A DNA stretch of 64,000 nucleotides. Origin: Bacteroidales bacterium. Its GTDB lineage: Bacteria; Bacteroidota; Bacteroidia; Bacteroidales; F082. Below are positions 8,466 to 16,288 of the stretch, one piece after another. The stretch lies in the NCBI GenBank assembly GCA_016291135.1, contig JAEFAE010000005.1:62001-126000 (forward strand), given 5' to 3'. The position numbers were made by a program, and so were the translations under genes. Numbering within the stretch: position 1 is the stretch's first letter; each line of letters opens with the position of its first letter. A model generated the notes under the pieces. That model saw nothing but the letters and a program-made list of their open reading frames with translations, was not told the origin of the DNA and did not search any database.

Positions 8466-10097
8466 TTACAGCTTGGCAACGATGGGCAGCACCCGCTCGT
8501 TGCCGAAGGCACGGGGCGACACCCGAAGGATCGGGGCGACCTGCTTGCGCTTGAACTCGTTGCGGTTCACCATGCGAATCACCCGGCGTACCGTAGCTTC
8601 GTCGAAACCCTGAGCGATGATCTCCTCGGCCGAGCAGGCCTCTTCGATATACTGGAAAAGAATGCGGTCCAAGAGGTCATACTCGGGCAGGCTGTCCGTA
8701 TCCTTCTGATCGGGCCGGAGCTCCGCCGAAGGCGCCTTGGTGATGGTGTTCCAAGGGATGATCTCCTCCTCCTTATTAATATAACGCGCCAGCGCGTATG
8801 CTTCTGTCTTGTAGACGTCGCCGATCACCGAGAGTCCACCGCACATGTCACCATACAAGGTGCCATAGCCCACGGCGGCCTCGGACTTGTTGCTGGTGTT
8901 CAACAACACATTGCCGAACTTGTTGCTCACCGCCATCAGGATGACACCCCGGATGCGGGCCTGGAGATTCTCTTCCGTAACGTCGAAGGGACGTCCGGCA
9001 AACACGGGCTGCAGCGAAGCCATAAAGCTGTCGTAGATCGGTTTGATCGGCACCGTGTCGTAAACGATGTCCAGCTTCTTGGCCAGATCCACCGCGTCCT
9101 TGACGGAATGGTCGGTCGAGAACTGGGAAGGCAACAGCACCACACGGACGTGCTCCTTCCCCAACGCCTGGACGGCAAAATAGGTCACCAAGGCCGAGTC
9201 CAAGCCTCCGGAGAGGCCGATGACTGCATCCTTGAATCCCATCTTGTGGAAGTAGTCGTGAACCCCCGTCACCAGGGCGTCGTGGATAAGCGCCATCTTC
9301 TCGGGAATCTCCAGCCGGTCTTCCGCCGTACGGAAGAAACACAAGGTGTCGGTGTCCACCAAACGGACAGCCTCCTCGAAGAACGGGAGCGCCGTATCGA
9401 CATGGCCATTGCTGGCAAAAGCCATCGAGCCGCCATCGAAGATCAGGTGCGAATGCGCCCCCACCTGGTTGACCATCACCAAAGGCAACTCGTGTTTGAG
9501 TACCGTCTGGCGCAGGATGTCGCAACGGCGACGTGGCATGGTATAGTCAAAGGCCGAGGCCGCCAAGGCAATCACCAGATCAGGCTGCATGCCCACAAGA
9601 GCGTCCATGCGGTTCTCCATCAGGATCGGGTCGGGCCCCTGGTTGCGAAGGTCGTCGCCTACCATGACGGCGATGCGATGGCCGCCCCATTCAAGAAGGC
9701 GGTCGTCATCAGCCGGTTGGAAGTACTTCCGCTCGTCGAAGAGGGGATTGGCACCGATGTGTTTCTTGCAGAACACCTGTCGCTGGCCGTGGTCGAGCAG
9801 CACCGCCGCATTGTACAGAGGCTTCTGTCCCTCGTTGGTATTGGGGACAGGACAACCCACCAGCACCGCAATGTCGTGGCATCGGGTCGCAATCACGTCG
9901 AGGGCGTGGGCACATTTTCCAAGAAAGTCGGAAAACTCCAGGCAGTCGAACGGAAAATACCCGCATACCGCCAATTCCGAAAAGACCACCAGGTCCGCTC
10001 CTTCCGACTGGGCGTGAAGGGCCGCCTCGACGATCTTGTCGGTGTTCCGCTCAAAATCGCCGATACAATAGTTCAGTTGTGCTAATGCTATTTTCAT
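8466..10097 (-). CDS. nadE: NAD+ synthase, two-domain, with degenerate glutaminase site
   Basis: 543-residue enzyme making NAD+ from deamido-NAD+ and ATP. The N-terminal nitrilase-like domain (about 1-265) normally releases ammonia from glutamine using a Glu-Lys-Cys triad. Glu41 (SELAVCGY) and Lys111 (FCKKHIG) are present, but the nucleophile position in RIAVMVGDDL is Gly147 (codon GGC at 9657-9659) instead of Cys. The C-terminal synthetase domain keeps the PP-loop SGGLDS at 296-301 and the GDVYKTEAYALARY and KAPSAELRPDQKD segments. The ATG at 10097 gives the family start MKIALAQLNY; longer starts add an unrelated extension and would lie across the promoter. It probably works with free ammonia or a separate glutaminase. 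Confidence 0.93.
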   Translation of the reverse strand: MKIALAQLNYCIGDFERNTDKIVEAALHAQSEGADLVVFSELAVCGYFPFDCLEFSDFLGKCAHALDVIATRCHDIAVLVGCPVPNTNEGQKPLYNAAVLLDHGQRQVFCKKHIGANPLFDERKYFQPADDDRLLEWGGHRIAVMVGDDLRNQGPDPILMENRMDALVGMQPDLVIALAASAFDYTMPRRRCDILRQTVLKHELPLVMVNQVGAHSHLIFDGGSMAFASNGHVDTALPFFEEAVRLVDTDTLCFFRTAEDRLEIPEKMALIHDALVTGVHDYFHKMGFKDAVIGLSGGLDSALVTYFAVQALGKEHVRVVLLPSQFSTDHSVKDAVDLAKKLDIVYDTVPIKPIYDSFMASLQPVFAGRPFDVTEENLQARIRGVILMAVSNKFGNVLLNTSNKSEAAVGYGTLYGDMCGGLSVIGDVYKTEAYALARYINKEEEIIPWNTITKAPSAELRPDQKDTDSLPEYDLLDRILFQYIEEACSAEEIIAQGFDEATVRRVIRMVNRNEFKRKQVAPILRVSPRAFGNERVLPIVAKL

Positions 10098-10136
10098 AGG
10101 AATCCAAATGATACGATAGAAAGTGAATGAAAATAG

Positions 10137-10194
10137 CAAAGATAAAATATTTCGAGGATTGAATCGTTTTTTTTGTGTCAATTTGTTATCTTTG
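10137..10194. promoter_or_regulatory. Divergent promoters, nadE and outer-membrane barrel gene
   Basis: TATCTTTG on the minus strand (10137-10144) is 39 bp from the nadE start. TATCTTTG on the plus strand (10187-10194) is 19 bp from the barrel gene start. -33 elements are not well spaced. Confidence 0.55.
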
Positions 10195-10213
10195 CCCTAA
10201 TCCTCAGAAAACC

Positions 10214-10930
10214 ATGACGATGAAAAGAGTGCTCCTTGCGGTTTGTATCTTGTTTCTTTGTGTCGGTTCCACCCAGGCCGCCCGGAGAATCCGTCATGCC
10301 ATCGGTCCGATGCTAGGCTACCAGACCGCCCAGCTCTCCTATTTCAGAGGCAACATCCAGTCCGACTTCTCCCAGAACTTCACCGCCGGGGTCTTTGCCC
10401 GCTTCTATCGGGGCAAGGTGTACATCCAGCCTGAGTTGCTCTATTTCAACACCTCCAACCTCTTCGATGTCACCCTCTCCAGCAGCGGATTCCACTATGA
10501 GAGCCAATATGTGCCCCCGCAAGCCCAGATGGAGGTCACCTTGAATTCCATGAACCTGCAACTCCCCCTTTTGGTCGGATGCAACCTCATCAACCTGCAC
10601 CTGCTCCGTCTCCGCGCCCATGCGGGCCCCACGGCCAATTACATCATCAGCTCCAAGGTCTTCCTGTCTTACACGGCGGGTGGCTCCCTCCAAGCCACCA
10701 AGCCCCTCACGGAACAGTTCAACCCCCGTAACATCGCTTGGGGATTCCAGGCCGGCCTTGGGCTCGACCTCCTCAACAGGATCTATCTCGATGTCAATTA
10801 CAACTTCGGGCTGACGGCCATGTACAGGCACCTCTGCGAGACCCAGCTGGGCGAGCACTTCGATTTCAGCAACCTGGAGGAGACCCGGCTCAACATGTTC
10901 ATGGTCACCTTGGGCGTGAAACTGTTCTAG
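10214..10930 (+). CDS. Small outer-membrane beta-barrel protein
   Basis: 238 residues from the ATG at 10214, or 236 from the ATG at 10220, which gives a cleaner signal peptide MKRVLLAVCILFLCVGSTQAA. After cleavage the protein alternates polar and hydrophobic residues in short strands (GPMLGYQTAQLSY, VFARFYRGKVYIQPELLYF, LQLPLLVGC, GFQAGLGLDLLNRIYLDVNYNFGL) and ends in VTLGVKLF, a typical C-terminal barrel strand. This fits the PorT/OMP_b-brl family. PorT itself is a T9SS component, but the similarity is too general to assign that role. A terminator follows 20 bp after the stop. Confidence 0.8.
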   Translation: MTMKRVLLAVCILFLCVGSTQAARRIRHAIGPMLGYQTAQLSYFRGNIQSDFSQNFTAGVFARFYRGKVYIQPELLYFNTSNLFDVTLSSSGFHYESQYVPPQAQMEVTLNSMNLQLPLLVGCNLINLHLLRLRAHAGPTANYIISSKVFLSYTAGGSLQATKPLTEQFNPRNIAWGFQAGLGLDLLNRIYLDVNYNFGLTAMYRHLCETQLGEHFDFSNLEETRLNMFMVTLGVKLF

Positions 10931-10950
10931 CAAAAAATGCCATAAAAAAA

Positions 10951-10977
10951 ACAGGGATCGGAAGCACCGGTCCCTGT
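10951..10977. terminator. Hairpin terminator between convergent barrel genes
   Basis: An 11-bp stem (ACAGGGATCGG with CCGGTCCCTGT, one G-T wobble) and a 5-nt loop, preceded by an A run, which gives a U-tract for the minus strand. It separates two convergent outer-membrane protein genes. Confidence 0.75.
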
Positions 10978-11000
10978 TGTTGTTTTACCTCGAAAGGTCC

Positions 11001-11762
11001 TTAGAAGAGGATACCCACTTCCACGCCAAAGACGTTCTGGCGGAAGTCGAGCGTCTCGGGACGCTTCATGTCGTCCTGCTTGATACCGGCATAGTATTCG
11101 CGATATCTGCCTTCGCTGCCGATGCCATTCTTGACACCGTTCAGGATGTCGCGGCTATAGAAGAAGTCGGCAAAGGCACGGGTCGAGCCCTTGATGTTGA
11201 AATGGGCACCCAAGGCGGCGTTCAGGCCGACATGGAAAGGATTGTATTGCGACCGGACCGACACATAGTCGTCGTCTTCATACTTGATGTTGGCATCTTC
11301 CTTGGCGACGAAAACGTCTTTGGCCAAGTCCTTGCGGGAATAGCCCACCGAGGCACCCACTTGGGCGAAGAAGCTGAAGGGACCGAATTCCTCCGTGACC
11401 ATCTTCAGGGCAATCGGGATCTCAAAGGTGGTGCCTTTGTAGTAGCGGTCCACATCGCCCAGCATATACACCGAAAGGGTGTCGACCGGGAAGGCGCGCA
11501 TATCATCATAGCTGAAATGGTTGCGAAGGTAGTTGACGTTCAAGCCCGTGGTGATGGCATAGTTCTCAGCAAAGTAGTACTCTCCCATCAAACCCATGCG
11601 GAAGCCCATGCGCGTTCCCTCGTTATGGATGGTGTTGGTCTTTGATCCGGCCCAGTCAAAAGCGGGACCCAATTTCACGCCAAAGGCGAAACCGTTGTAT
11701 TGTGCCGAAGCGCTCACCGAGAGCACCAGCATCACAATGGCAAGTAAAAAGCTTTTTTTCAT
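11001..11762 (-). CDS. Outer-membrane beta-barrel protein, PorT-like
   Basis: 253-residue secreted protein with a signal peptide (about 1-20, ending SASAQ) followed by strand-like segments: GFAFGVKLGPAFDWAG, MGFRMGLMGEYYFAENYAITTGLNVNYL, FEIPIALKMV, FSFFAQVGASVGYS. It ends in NVFGVEVGILF. The pattern is the porin/PorT family of small Bacteroidota barrels; the mature protein probably sits in the outer membrane. It shares fold but little sequence with the 10214-10930 product. Function unknown. A -7 box lies 34 bp upstream. Confidence 0.82.
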   Translation of the reverse strand: MKKSFLLAIVMLVLSVSASAQYNGFAFGVKLGPAFDWAGSKTNTIHNEGTRMGFRMGLMGEYYFAENYAITTGLNVNYLRNHFSYDDMRAFPVDTLSVYMLGDVDRYYKGTTFEIPIALKMVTEEFGPFSFFAQVGASVGYSRKDLAKDVFVAKEDANIKYEDDDYVSVRSQYNPFHVGLNAALGAHFNIKGSTRAFADFFYSRDILNGVKNGIGSEGRYREYYAGIKQDDMKRPETLDFRQNVFGVEVGILF

Positions 11763-11796
11763 GTTGAATAGTGTTGATTGATTGATGATTTGGAGA

Positions 11797-11855
11797 CAAA
11801 GATAGAAATCTTTTTTGTACCCGCTTCATTCTCACCTTAAAAAAACCTATTTTTG
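11797..11855. promoter_or_regulatory. Divergent promoters for the barrel gene and the M24 peptidase
   Basis: TATCTTTG on the minus strand at 11797-11804 and TATTTTTG on the plus strand at 11848-11855, 21 bp before the peptidase ATG. -33 elements are poor. Confidence 0.5.
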
Positions 11856-11876
11856 TTGTTCTTTAAACATCACGCC

Positions 11877-13169
11877 ATGCAAACCACCCTCCCCAACCGG
11901 CTCTTCATCCGCAACCGAGCCAACCTGGCGGCACAGCTGCCTCCGAAGTCCATCGCCGTCTTTACCGCCAACGAACCCATGCCCCGCAACGGCGACGAGT
12001 TCTATCCCTTCCGCCAACAATCCGACTTCTTCTACCTCACCGGCATCAACGAGGAGAACGCCTTCCTGATCCTGGCCCCCGACTACCCCGACGAGCGGCT
12101 TCGTGAGATCCTCTTCATCGAGCCTTACGACGAGGTGAAGGCCACCTGGCAGGGCGAGATGCTCGATGCCCAACAAGCCACTGGAATCTCGGGCGTGAAG
12201 ACCGTCCAAGGCAGCGACGCCTTCTGGATGACCTTGAACGACATCGTTTATTCCGGCTATGGCGACACGATCTTCCTCAACAGCTACGAGTATCCGAAAT
12301 ACGAATGCGCCGTGGAGACCATCCAGCAACGTTTCGTCAAAGACGTCAAACAACGGTATCCCATGCACCGATATGGCCGCACCGCCCCCATCCTCAACGC
12401 CTTGCGGATGATCAAGTCCGAAGACGAGATCGCCATCACCCGGCATGCCTGCGACATCACCTCCAAGGCCTTCCGACGCTGCTTGGAGACCGTCAAGCCC
12501 GACTTGTACGAATATGAGGTGCAGGCCGAGATCGAATACATCTTCAAACAGAACAACGCCACCGGACACGCCTACGCCCCCATCATCGCGGGTGGGAGGA
12601 ATGCCTGTTGCCTGCATTACTCCAAGAACCAGAGCCAGCTCCACGACGGCGACCTGCTGCTCTTCGACATCGGATGCGAATACAAGAACTATTCCTCCGA
12701 CTTGAGCCGCACCATCCCCGTCAATGGCAAGTTCACCGAACGACAGAAACAGTGTTACAATGCCGTGCTGCGCGTCATGAAGGAGATCACCCAGCTGTAC
12801 CGGCCAGGGGGCTGCATCAACGAGATCAACGAAACCACCCACCGGCTGATGGAACGGGAGATGATCCAACTGGGCCTCTTCACCGAGGAAGACGTGAAAC
12901 GCCAGGATCCCAACAAACCCCTGGAACGCAAGTACCTGATGCACGGCATGTCGCATCACATCGGCTTGGACGTGCACGACAGCATCGACAAGTTCAAGCG
13001 TTTTGAACCCGGGATGATCCTCACCTGCGAGCCAGGCATCTATATCCGTGAGGAAGGCATCGGCATCCGCATCGAAAACGACCTGCTCATCACCGAAGGC
13101 GAGCCGGTCAACCTGTTCGAGGGCTTACCGATCGAGATCGGGGAGATCGAAGCCGCCATGCAGCGATGA
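11877..13169 (+). CDS. pepP: Xaa-Pro aminopeptidase (M24B), first copy
   Basis: 430-residue cytoplasmic metallo-aminopeptidase removing N-terminal residues ahead of proline. The N-terminal AMP_N domain (about 1-170) includes FYPFRQQSDFFYLTGINEENA. The pita-bread M24 domain holds the five metal ligands: the Asp pair in LLFDIGCEYKNYSSDLSRT, His in GMSHHIGLDVHD, Glu in LTCEPGIYI and Glu in GIRIENDLLI. The ATG at 11877 begins the family consensus; an in-frame TTG at 11853 overlaps the -7 box and is unlikely. Its 3' end overlaps the convergent methyltransferase gene by 45 bp. A second M24 enzyme follows at 14837. Confidence 0.94.
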   Translation: MQTTLPNRLFIRNRANLAAQLPPKSIAVFTANEPMPRNGDEFYPFRQQSDFFYLTGINEENAFLILAPDYPDERLREILFIEPYDEVKATWQGEMLDAQQATGISGVKTVQGSDAFWMTLNDIVYSGYGDTIFLNSYEYPKYECAVETIQQRFVKDVKQRYPMHRYGRTAPILNALRMIKSEDEIAITRHACDITSKAFRRCLETVKPDLYEYEVQAEIEYIFKQNNATGHAYAPIIAGGRNACCLHYSKNQSQLHDGDLLLFDIGCEYKNYSSDLSRTIPVNGKFTERQKQCYNAVLRVMKEITQLYRPGGCINEINETTHRLMEREMIQLGLFTEEDVKRQDPNKPLERKYLMHGMSHHIGLDVHDSIDKFKRFEPGMILTCEPGIYIREEGIGIRIENDLLITEGEPVNLFEGLPIEIGEIEAAMQR

Positions 13170-14687
13170 CTCCGTAAAGAGGGGCAGGCACTCCAAGTCG
13201 CCCCGCAACACCTTGTGCGTGTGAAACAACTGTTTGAACAGCCAGTTCGTCAGCGGGCTGTTCATGACTTTTGCCAGTTGCTTGGCCGTCAGCGGGAAGT
13301 CCTTGTCCAACACCAGCATATTGGCACTGTTGAGGATATACCGTTGGCGGGCGTCGCAATAGAACACCAAGTCGCTTGAAATGAAGCGGTACACCAGTTT
13401 TTCAGGGGCATGGTACAAGGCCAGAGGCGCCAGTTGCTGGTATCGTGGAAAGTCGTTGGGGTTGATGTAGTAGTGCGCTGCCGTCAGCCTGCCCGGCAGG
13501 ATGTCTTTGCCCCGATACACCGGCTTCAACCCAGGACGGGGAGAACGCTTGCACATCTTCCCATTGTTGCCGGTCACGATGCCCATACCCCAGGTGGCAT
13601 GCCCCTTGAGGGTCAGGTGGGGGAGCCGCATCAGCGCCTCAATCCGTTGCATCTCGTCCGGCCGTGTCCAGTAGTTGATGTTGCATCGGGGCATGGTCAG
13701 GAACTGGGCTTGCCGACGGGAATAGGGTTGTTGTTTATAATGACATATAACCGTGTTTTTCTCTTCTACTTCTTGCTGGCGCATCACCAAAGAAACGGCC
13801 GAATACATGTTCTTGAACGGCTTGCCGTAGTCCTTGATCTGAAGCAGGGTCTTTTGCAGCACCGTCCGGCGCGCGTCTTCGAACACCGCAATCTTGAAGA
13901 ACGACTCCGGCATCAGCAGACCCGCAATGCCCCCAGGGTTAAGCACGGAAAGCGAAGCCAACAGGAACAGCGAACAGGTGTCGGCGCTGGAACCCGCCCC
14001 ATAACGCTGGGCATAGTCCAACCGCTCCGAGGGGGACAGCTTCTTCCCCCAAGGTGGGTTGGTGAAGACCAAGTCGAAACGCTCTGTCAAGGTGGAACAA
14101 ACCTCGAGGAAGTCGCAACAGACCACATGAGGCGCCTCGGCACCCGTCAGCTCCTTGATGCGCCGCTGGGCGATCCGCACCGCATTGGCATCCGTGTCGA
14201 AGCCATAGAGACGGTCCGGCGAAACTCCTTTTCGCACCGCGCTCACCAGGAAGTTGCCTGTGCCACAGCAAGGATCGAGAAACCGTGTGGAGGCCGCCAC
14301 CGAAACGTCTTTCATCATATCGTCCACAATCGCCTCCGGGGTGTAGAAGATGCCTTCCTTGTTCTTGAACGACTCGGAGAGCATGGCCTGGTAACGCACG
14401 CCCAAGGCATCGTCGAAGGGTCCCGCCTCGAGGGCCTGCAACACGGCCGCCTCCACCTCGGCGGGATCGTGTCCGTCTTTCTGCAGCTTGTTGGCCCGGG
14501 TTTGCAGCTTAGTCTTTCCGGCATGTTTCAACTGAAAGCGCCGTAGGCTCTCCAAGGTGATCCGATGCTGGTCGTCCATCTCGAGCAAGCCCTCGCGCAC
14601 CCAGTTCGACACGGTGGCCGTACTCACTTGGAGTTGCCTCGCCGCCTCGGTCTGGGTCAGGTGTTTCGGATGGACAGGTTGCTTCAT
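13125..14687 (-). CDS. Orphan adenine-specific N-6 DNA methyltransferase with N-terminal HTH
   Basis: 520-residue class I methyltransferase. An N-terminal MerR/excisionase-like helix-turn-helix (LTQTEAARQLQVSTATVSNW, about residues 10-29) precedes a linker. The SAM motif is RFLDPCCGTGNF and the catalytic motif is NPPWG (motif IV, NPPY/F/W class). A C-terminal TaqI-type target-recognition region (about 330-510) contains GIVTGNN and VYRGKDI. No nuclease motif is seen within it and no restriction gene is adjacent, so it looks like a solitary methylase. The ATG at 14687 lies 8 bp past a TATCTTTG box, implying a nearly leaderless mRNA. Its 3' end overlaps the M24 gene. Confidence 0.87.
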   Translation of the reverse strand: MKQPVHPKHLTQTEAARQLQVSTATVSNWVREGLLEMDDQHRITLESLRRFQLKHAGKTKLQTRANKLQKDGHDPAEVEAAVLQALEAGPFDDALGVRYQAMLSESFKNKEGIFYTPEAIVDDMMKDVSVAASTRFLDPCCGTGNFLVSAVRKGVSPDRLYGFDTDANAVRIAQRRIKELTGAEAPHVVCCDFLEVCSTLTERFDLVFTNPPWGKKLSPSERLDYAQRYGAGSSADTCSLFLLASLSVLNPGGIAGLLMPESFFKIAVFEDARRTVLQKTLLQIKDYGKPFKNMYSAVSLVMRQQEVEEKNTVICHYKQQPYSRRQAQFLTMPRCNINYWTRPDEMQRIEALMRLPHLTLKGHATWGMGIVTGNNGKMCKRSPRPGLKPVYRGKDILPGRLTAAHYYINPNDFPRYQQLAPLALYHAPEKLVYRFISSDLVFYCDARQRYILNSANMLVLDKDFPLTAKQLAKVMNSPLTNWLFKQLFHTHKVLRGDLECLPLFTESSLHGGFDLPDLDR

Positions 14688-14695
14688 AACGGGCA

Positions 14696-14797
14696 CAAAG
14701 ATAATACTTTTTACGGCATGCCCGATCCACGGCACGTTTCGATCGGATGAAAATAATGGAAGCTTGCACGCAATAACCACATTTTTAACTATCTTTG
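14696..14797. promoter_or_regulatory. Divergent promoters, methyltransferase and second M24 peptidase
   Basis: TATCTTTG on the minus strand at 14696-14703 almost abuts the methyltransferase ATG. TATCTTTG on the plus strand at 14790-14797, with a TTG at 14764-14766, serves the M24 peptidase 39 bp downstream. Confidence 0.55.
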
Positions 14798-14836
14798 CCT
14801 CAACAATCCAATCATTCAAAAACAAAACACTCAACC

Positions 14837-16258
14837 ATGTTCAACAAAGACGTATATATCGGCCGCAGAGCCGCATTGAAAAAGATGCTCGACAAAGGCA
14901 TCGCTTTCTTCCCCGCCAACAACGAGGCTCCCTTCAACTATCCTGACAACACCTATATCTACCGCCAGGACAGCAACTTCTCCTACTACTTCGGACTGAA
15001 CCATCCCGACCTGGTGGGCGTCATCGACTTCGAGACGGGCGAAGAGCTCCTCTTTGGCGTGGACGTCACCATCGACGACGTGATCTGGTGCGGACCCCTC
15101 CCCTCGCTGCAGGAACAGGGAGACCGCATCGGCATCCAAGACTGCCGCGACTTCAACCGTTTCGGCGACTATGTGCAACAAGCCATGGCCCAGGGACGCA
15201 AGATCCACATCCTGCCCACCTATCGCGCCGACACGAAGATCCAGATGGCGCATTGGCTGAACTGCCACATCAGCCAGGTGGCCGACTACGTCAGCCTCGA
15301 CCTCATCAAGGCCGTCATCGCCATGCGCGAAATCAAGAGCGACATCGAGATCGCAGAGATGGAAAAGGCTGCCAACACCGCCTATTACATGCACACTACC
15401 GCCATGAAGCTGTGCAAGCCGGGTATGGTGGAACAGGAGATCGCCGGCGTGGTCGAGGGACTCTCGCTCTCCGGCGGCGGCCCTGTGTCGTTCCCGGTCA
15501 TCCTGAGCGTGGACGGACAGACGTTGCACAACCACAGCCACCACAACGTCCTGAAGGAAGGGCGCATGATGGTATGCGACGCCGGTGCCGAGACCGAGAA
15601 CTACTATGCCTCCGACTTCACCCGCACCACCCCCGTGGGCGGCAAGTTCAACACACGCCAACGCGAGATCTATGAGATCGTGCTGAAGGCCAACCAACGC
15701 GTAGCCGAGAACACCCGTCCCTACATCCCTTACATGACGATGCACACCCTGGCCTGCCGCACCTTGATCGAAGGCCTCAAAGAGGTGGGTCTGATGAAGG
15801 GCGACATCGACGAGGCGCTGATGGCCGGCGCACACTGGCTATTCATGCCCCACGGCCTGGGACACATGCTCGGCATGGACGTACACGACATGGAAGGCCT
15901 CGGCGAGACCTACGTGGGTTATGACGAGATCACGCCCCGTTCCACCAAGCAAGGCTTCAGCTGCCTGCGTTGCGGCAAGACACTCAAGCCGGGCTTTGTG
16001 GTCACCGATGAGCCGGGCATCTATTTCATCCCCACGCTGATCGACCTCTGGAAGGCCGAGGGCAAACACCAGGAATTCATCAACTACGACAAGCTGGAGT
16101 CTTACAAGGACTTTGGCGGCATCCGCATCGAGGACGACCTGCTCATCACCGAAGACGGCTGTCGCATCCTGGGCCGTCCGATTCCCAAGACGGTGTCGGA
16201 GGTCGAGGACATGTGCGCCCAAGGCCGCGAGTGGATCAAGATGCCGGGATTGTATTGA
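14837..16258 (+). CDS. M24 family aminopeptidase P, second copy
   Basis: 473-residue paralogue of the protein at 11877, with the same AMP_N plus M24 layout. Metal ligands lie in CDAGAETENYYASDFTRTTP (two Asp), MPHGLGHMLGMDVHD (His), VTDEPGIYFIP (Glu) and GIRIEDDLLI (Glu). It carries extra sequence around residues 355-400, including QGFSCLRCGKTLKPGF with a CxxC pair absent from the first copy. Likely a cytoplasmic proline dipeptidase or aminopeptidase acting on peptides imported by this proteolytic bacterium. The ATG at 14837 is preferred over an in-frame codon at 14795, which overlaps the -7 box. Confidence 0.93.
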   Translation: MFNKDVYIGRRAALKKMLDKGIAFFPANNEAPFNYPDNTYIYRQDSNFSYYFGLNHPDLVGVIDFETGEELLFGVDVTIDDVIWCGPLPSLQEQGDRIGIQDCRDFNRFGDYVQQAMAQGRKIHILPTYRADTKIQMAHWLNCHISQVADYVSLDLIKAVIAMREIKSDIEIAEMEKAANTAYYMHTTAMKLCKPGMVEQEIAGVVEGLSLSGGGPVSFPVILSVDGQTLHNHSHHNVLKEGRMMVCDAGAETENYYASDFTRTTPVGGKFNTRQREIYEIVLKANQRVAENTRPYIPYMTMHTLACRTLIEGLKEVGLMKGDIDEALMAGAHWLFMPHGLGHMLGMDVHDMEGLGETYVGYDEITPRSTKQGFSCLRCGKTLKPGFVVTDEPGIYFIPTLIDLWKAEGKHQEFINYDKLESYKDFGGIRIEDDLLITEDGCRILGRPIPKTVSEVEDMCAQGREWIKMPGLY

Positions 16259-16264
16259 CACGGC

Positions 16265-16279
16265 AACCCCGCTGGGGTT
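16265..16279. terminator. Short hairpin between convergent genes
   Basis: AACCCC-GCT-GGGGTT, a perfect 6-bp stem in the 30-bp gap between the M24 gene and the TonB receptor gene. It lacks a clear U-tract. It resembles the C4/G4 palindromes in the 19704-19995 repeat. Confidence 0.4.
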
Positions 16280-16288
16280 ATTAAGGAA

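Noticed and set aside
13125-14687. Restriction-modification or phage-defence island
   Set aside because: Only a methyltransferase was found between ordinary peptidase genes; no nuclease, helicase or specificity subunit nearby.
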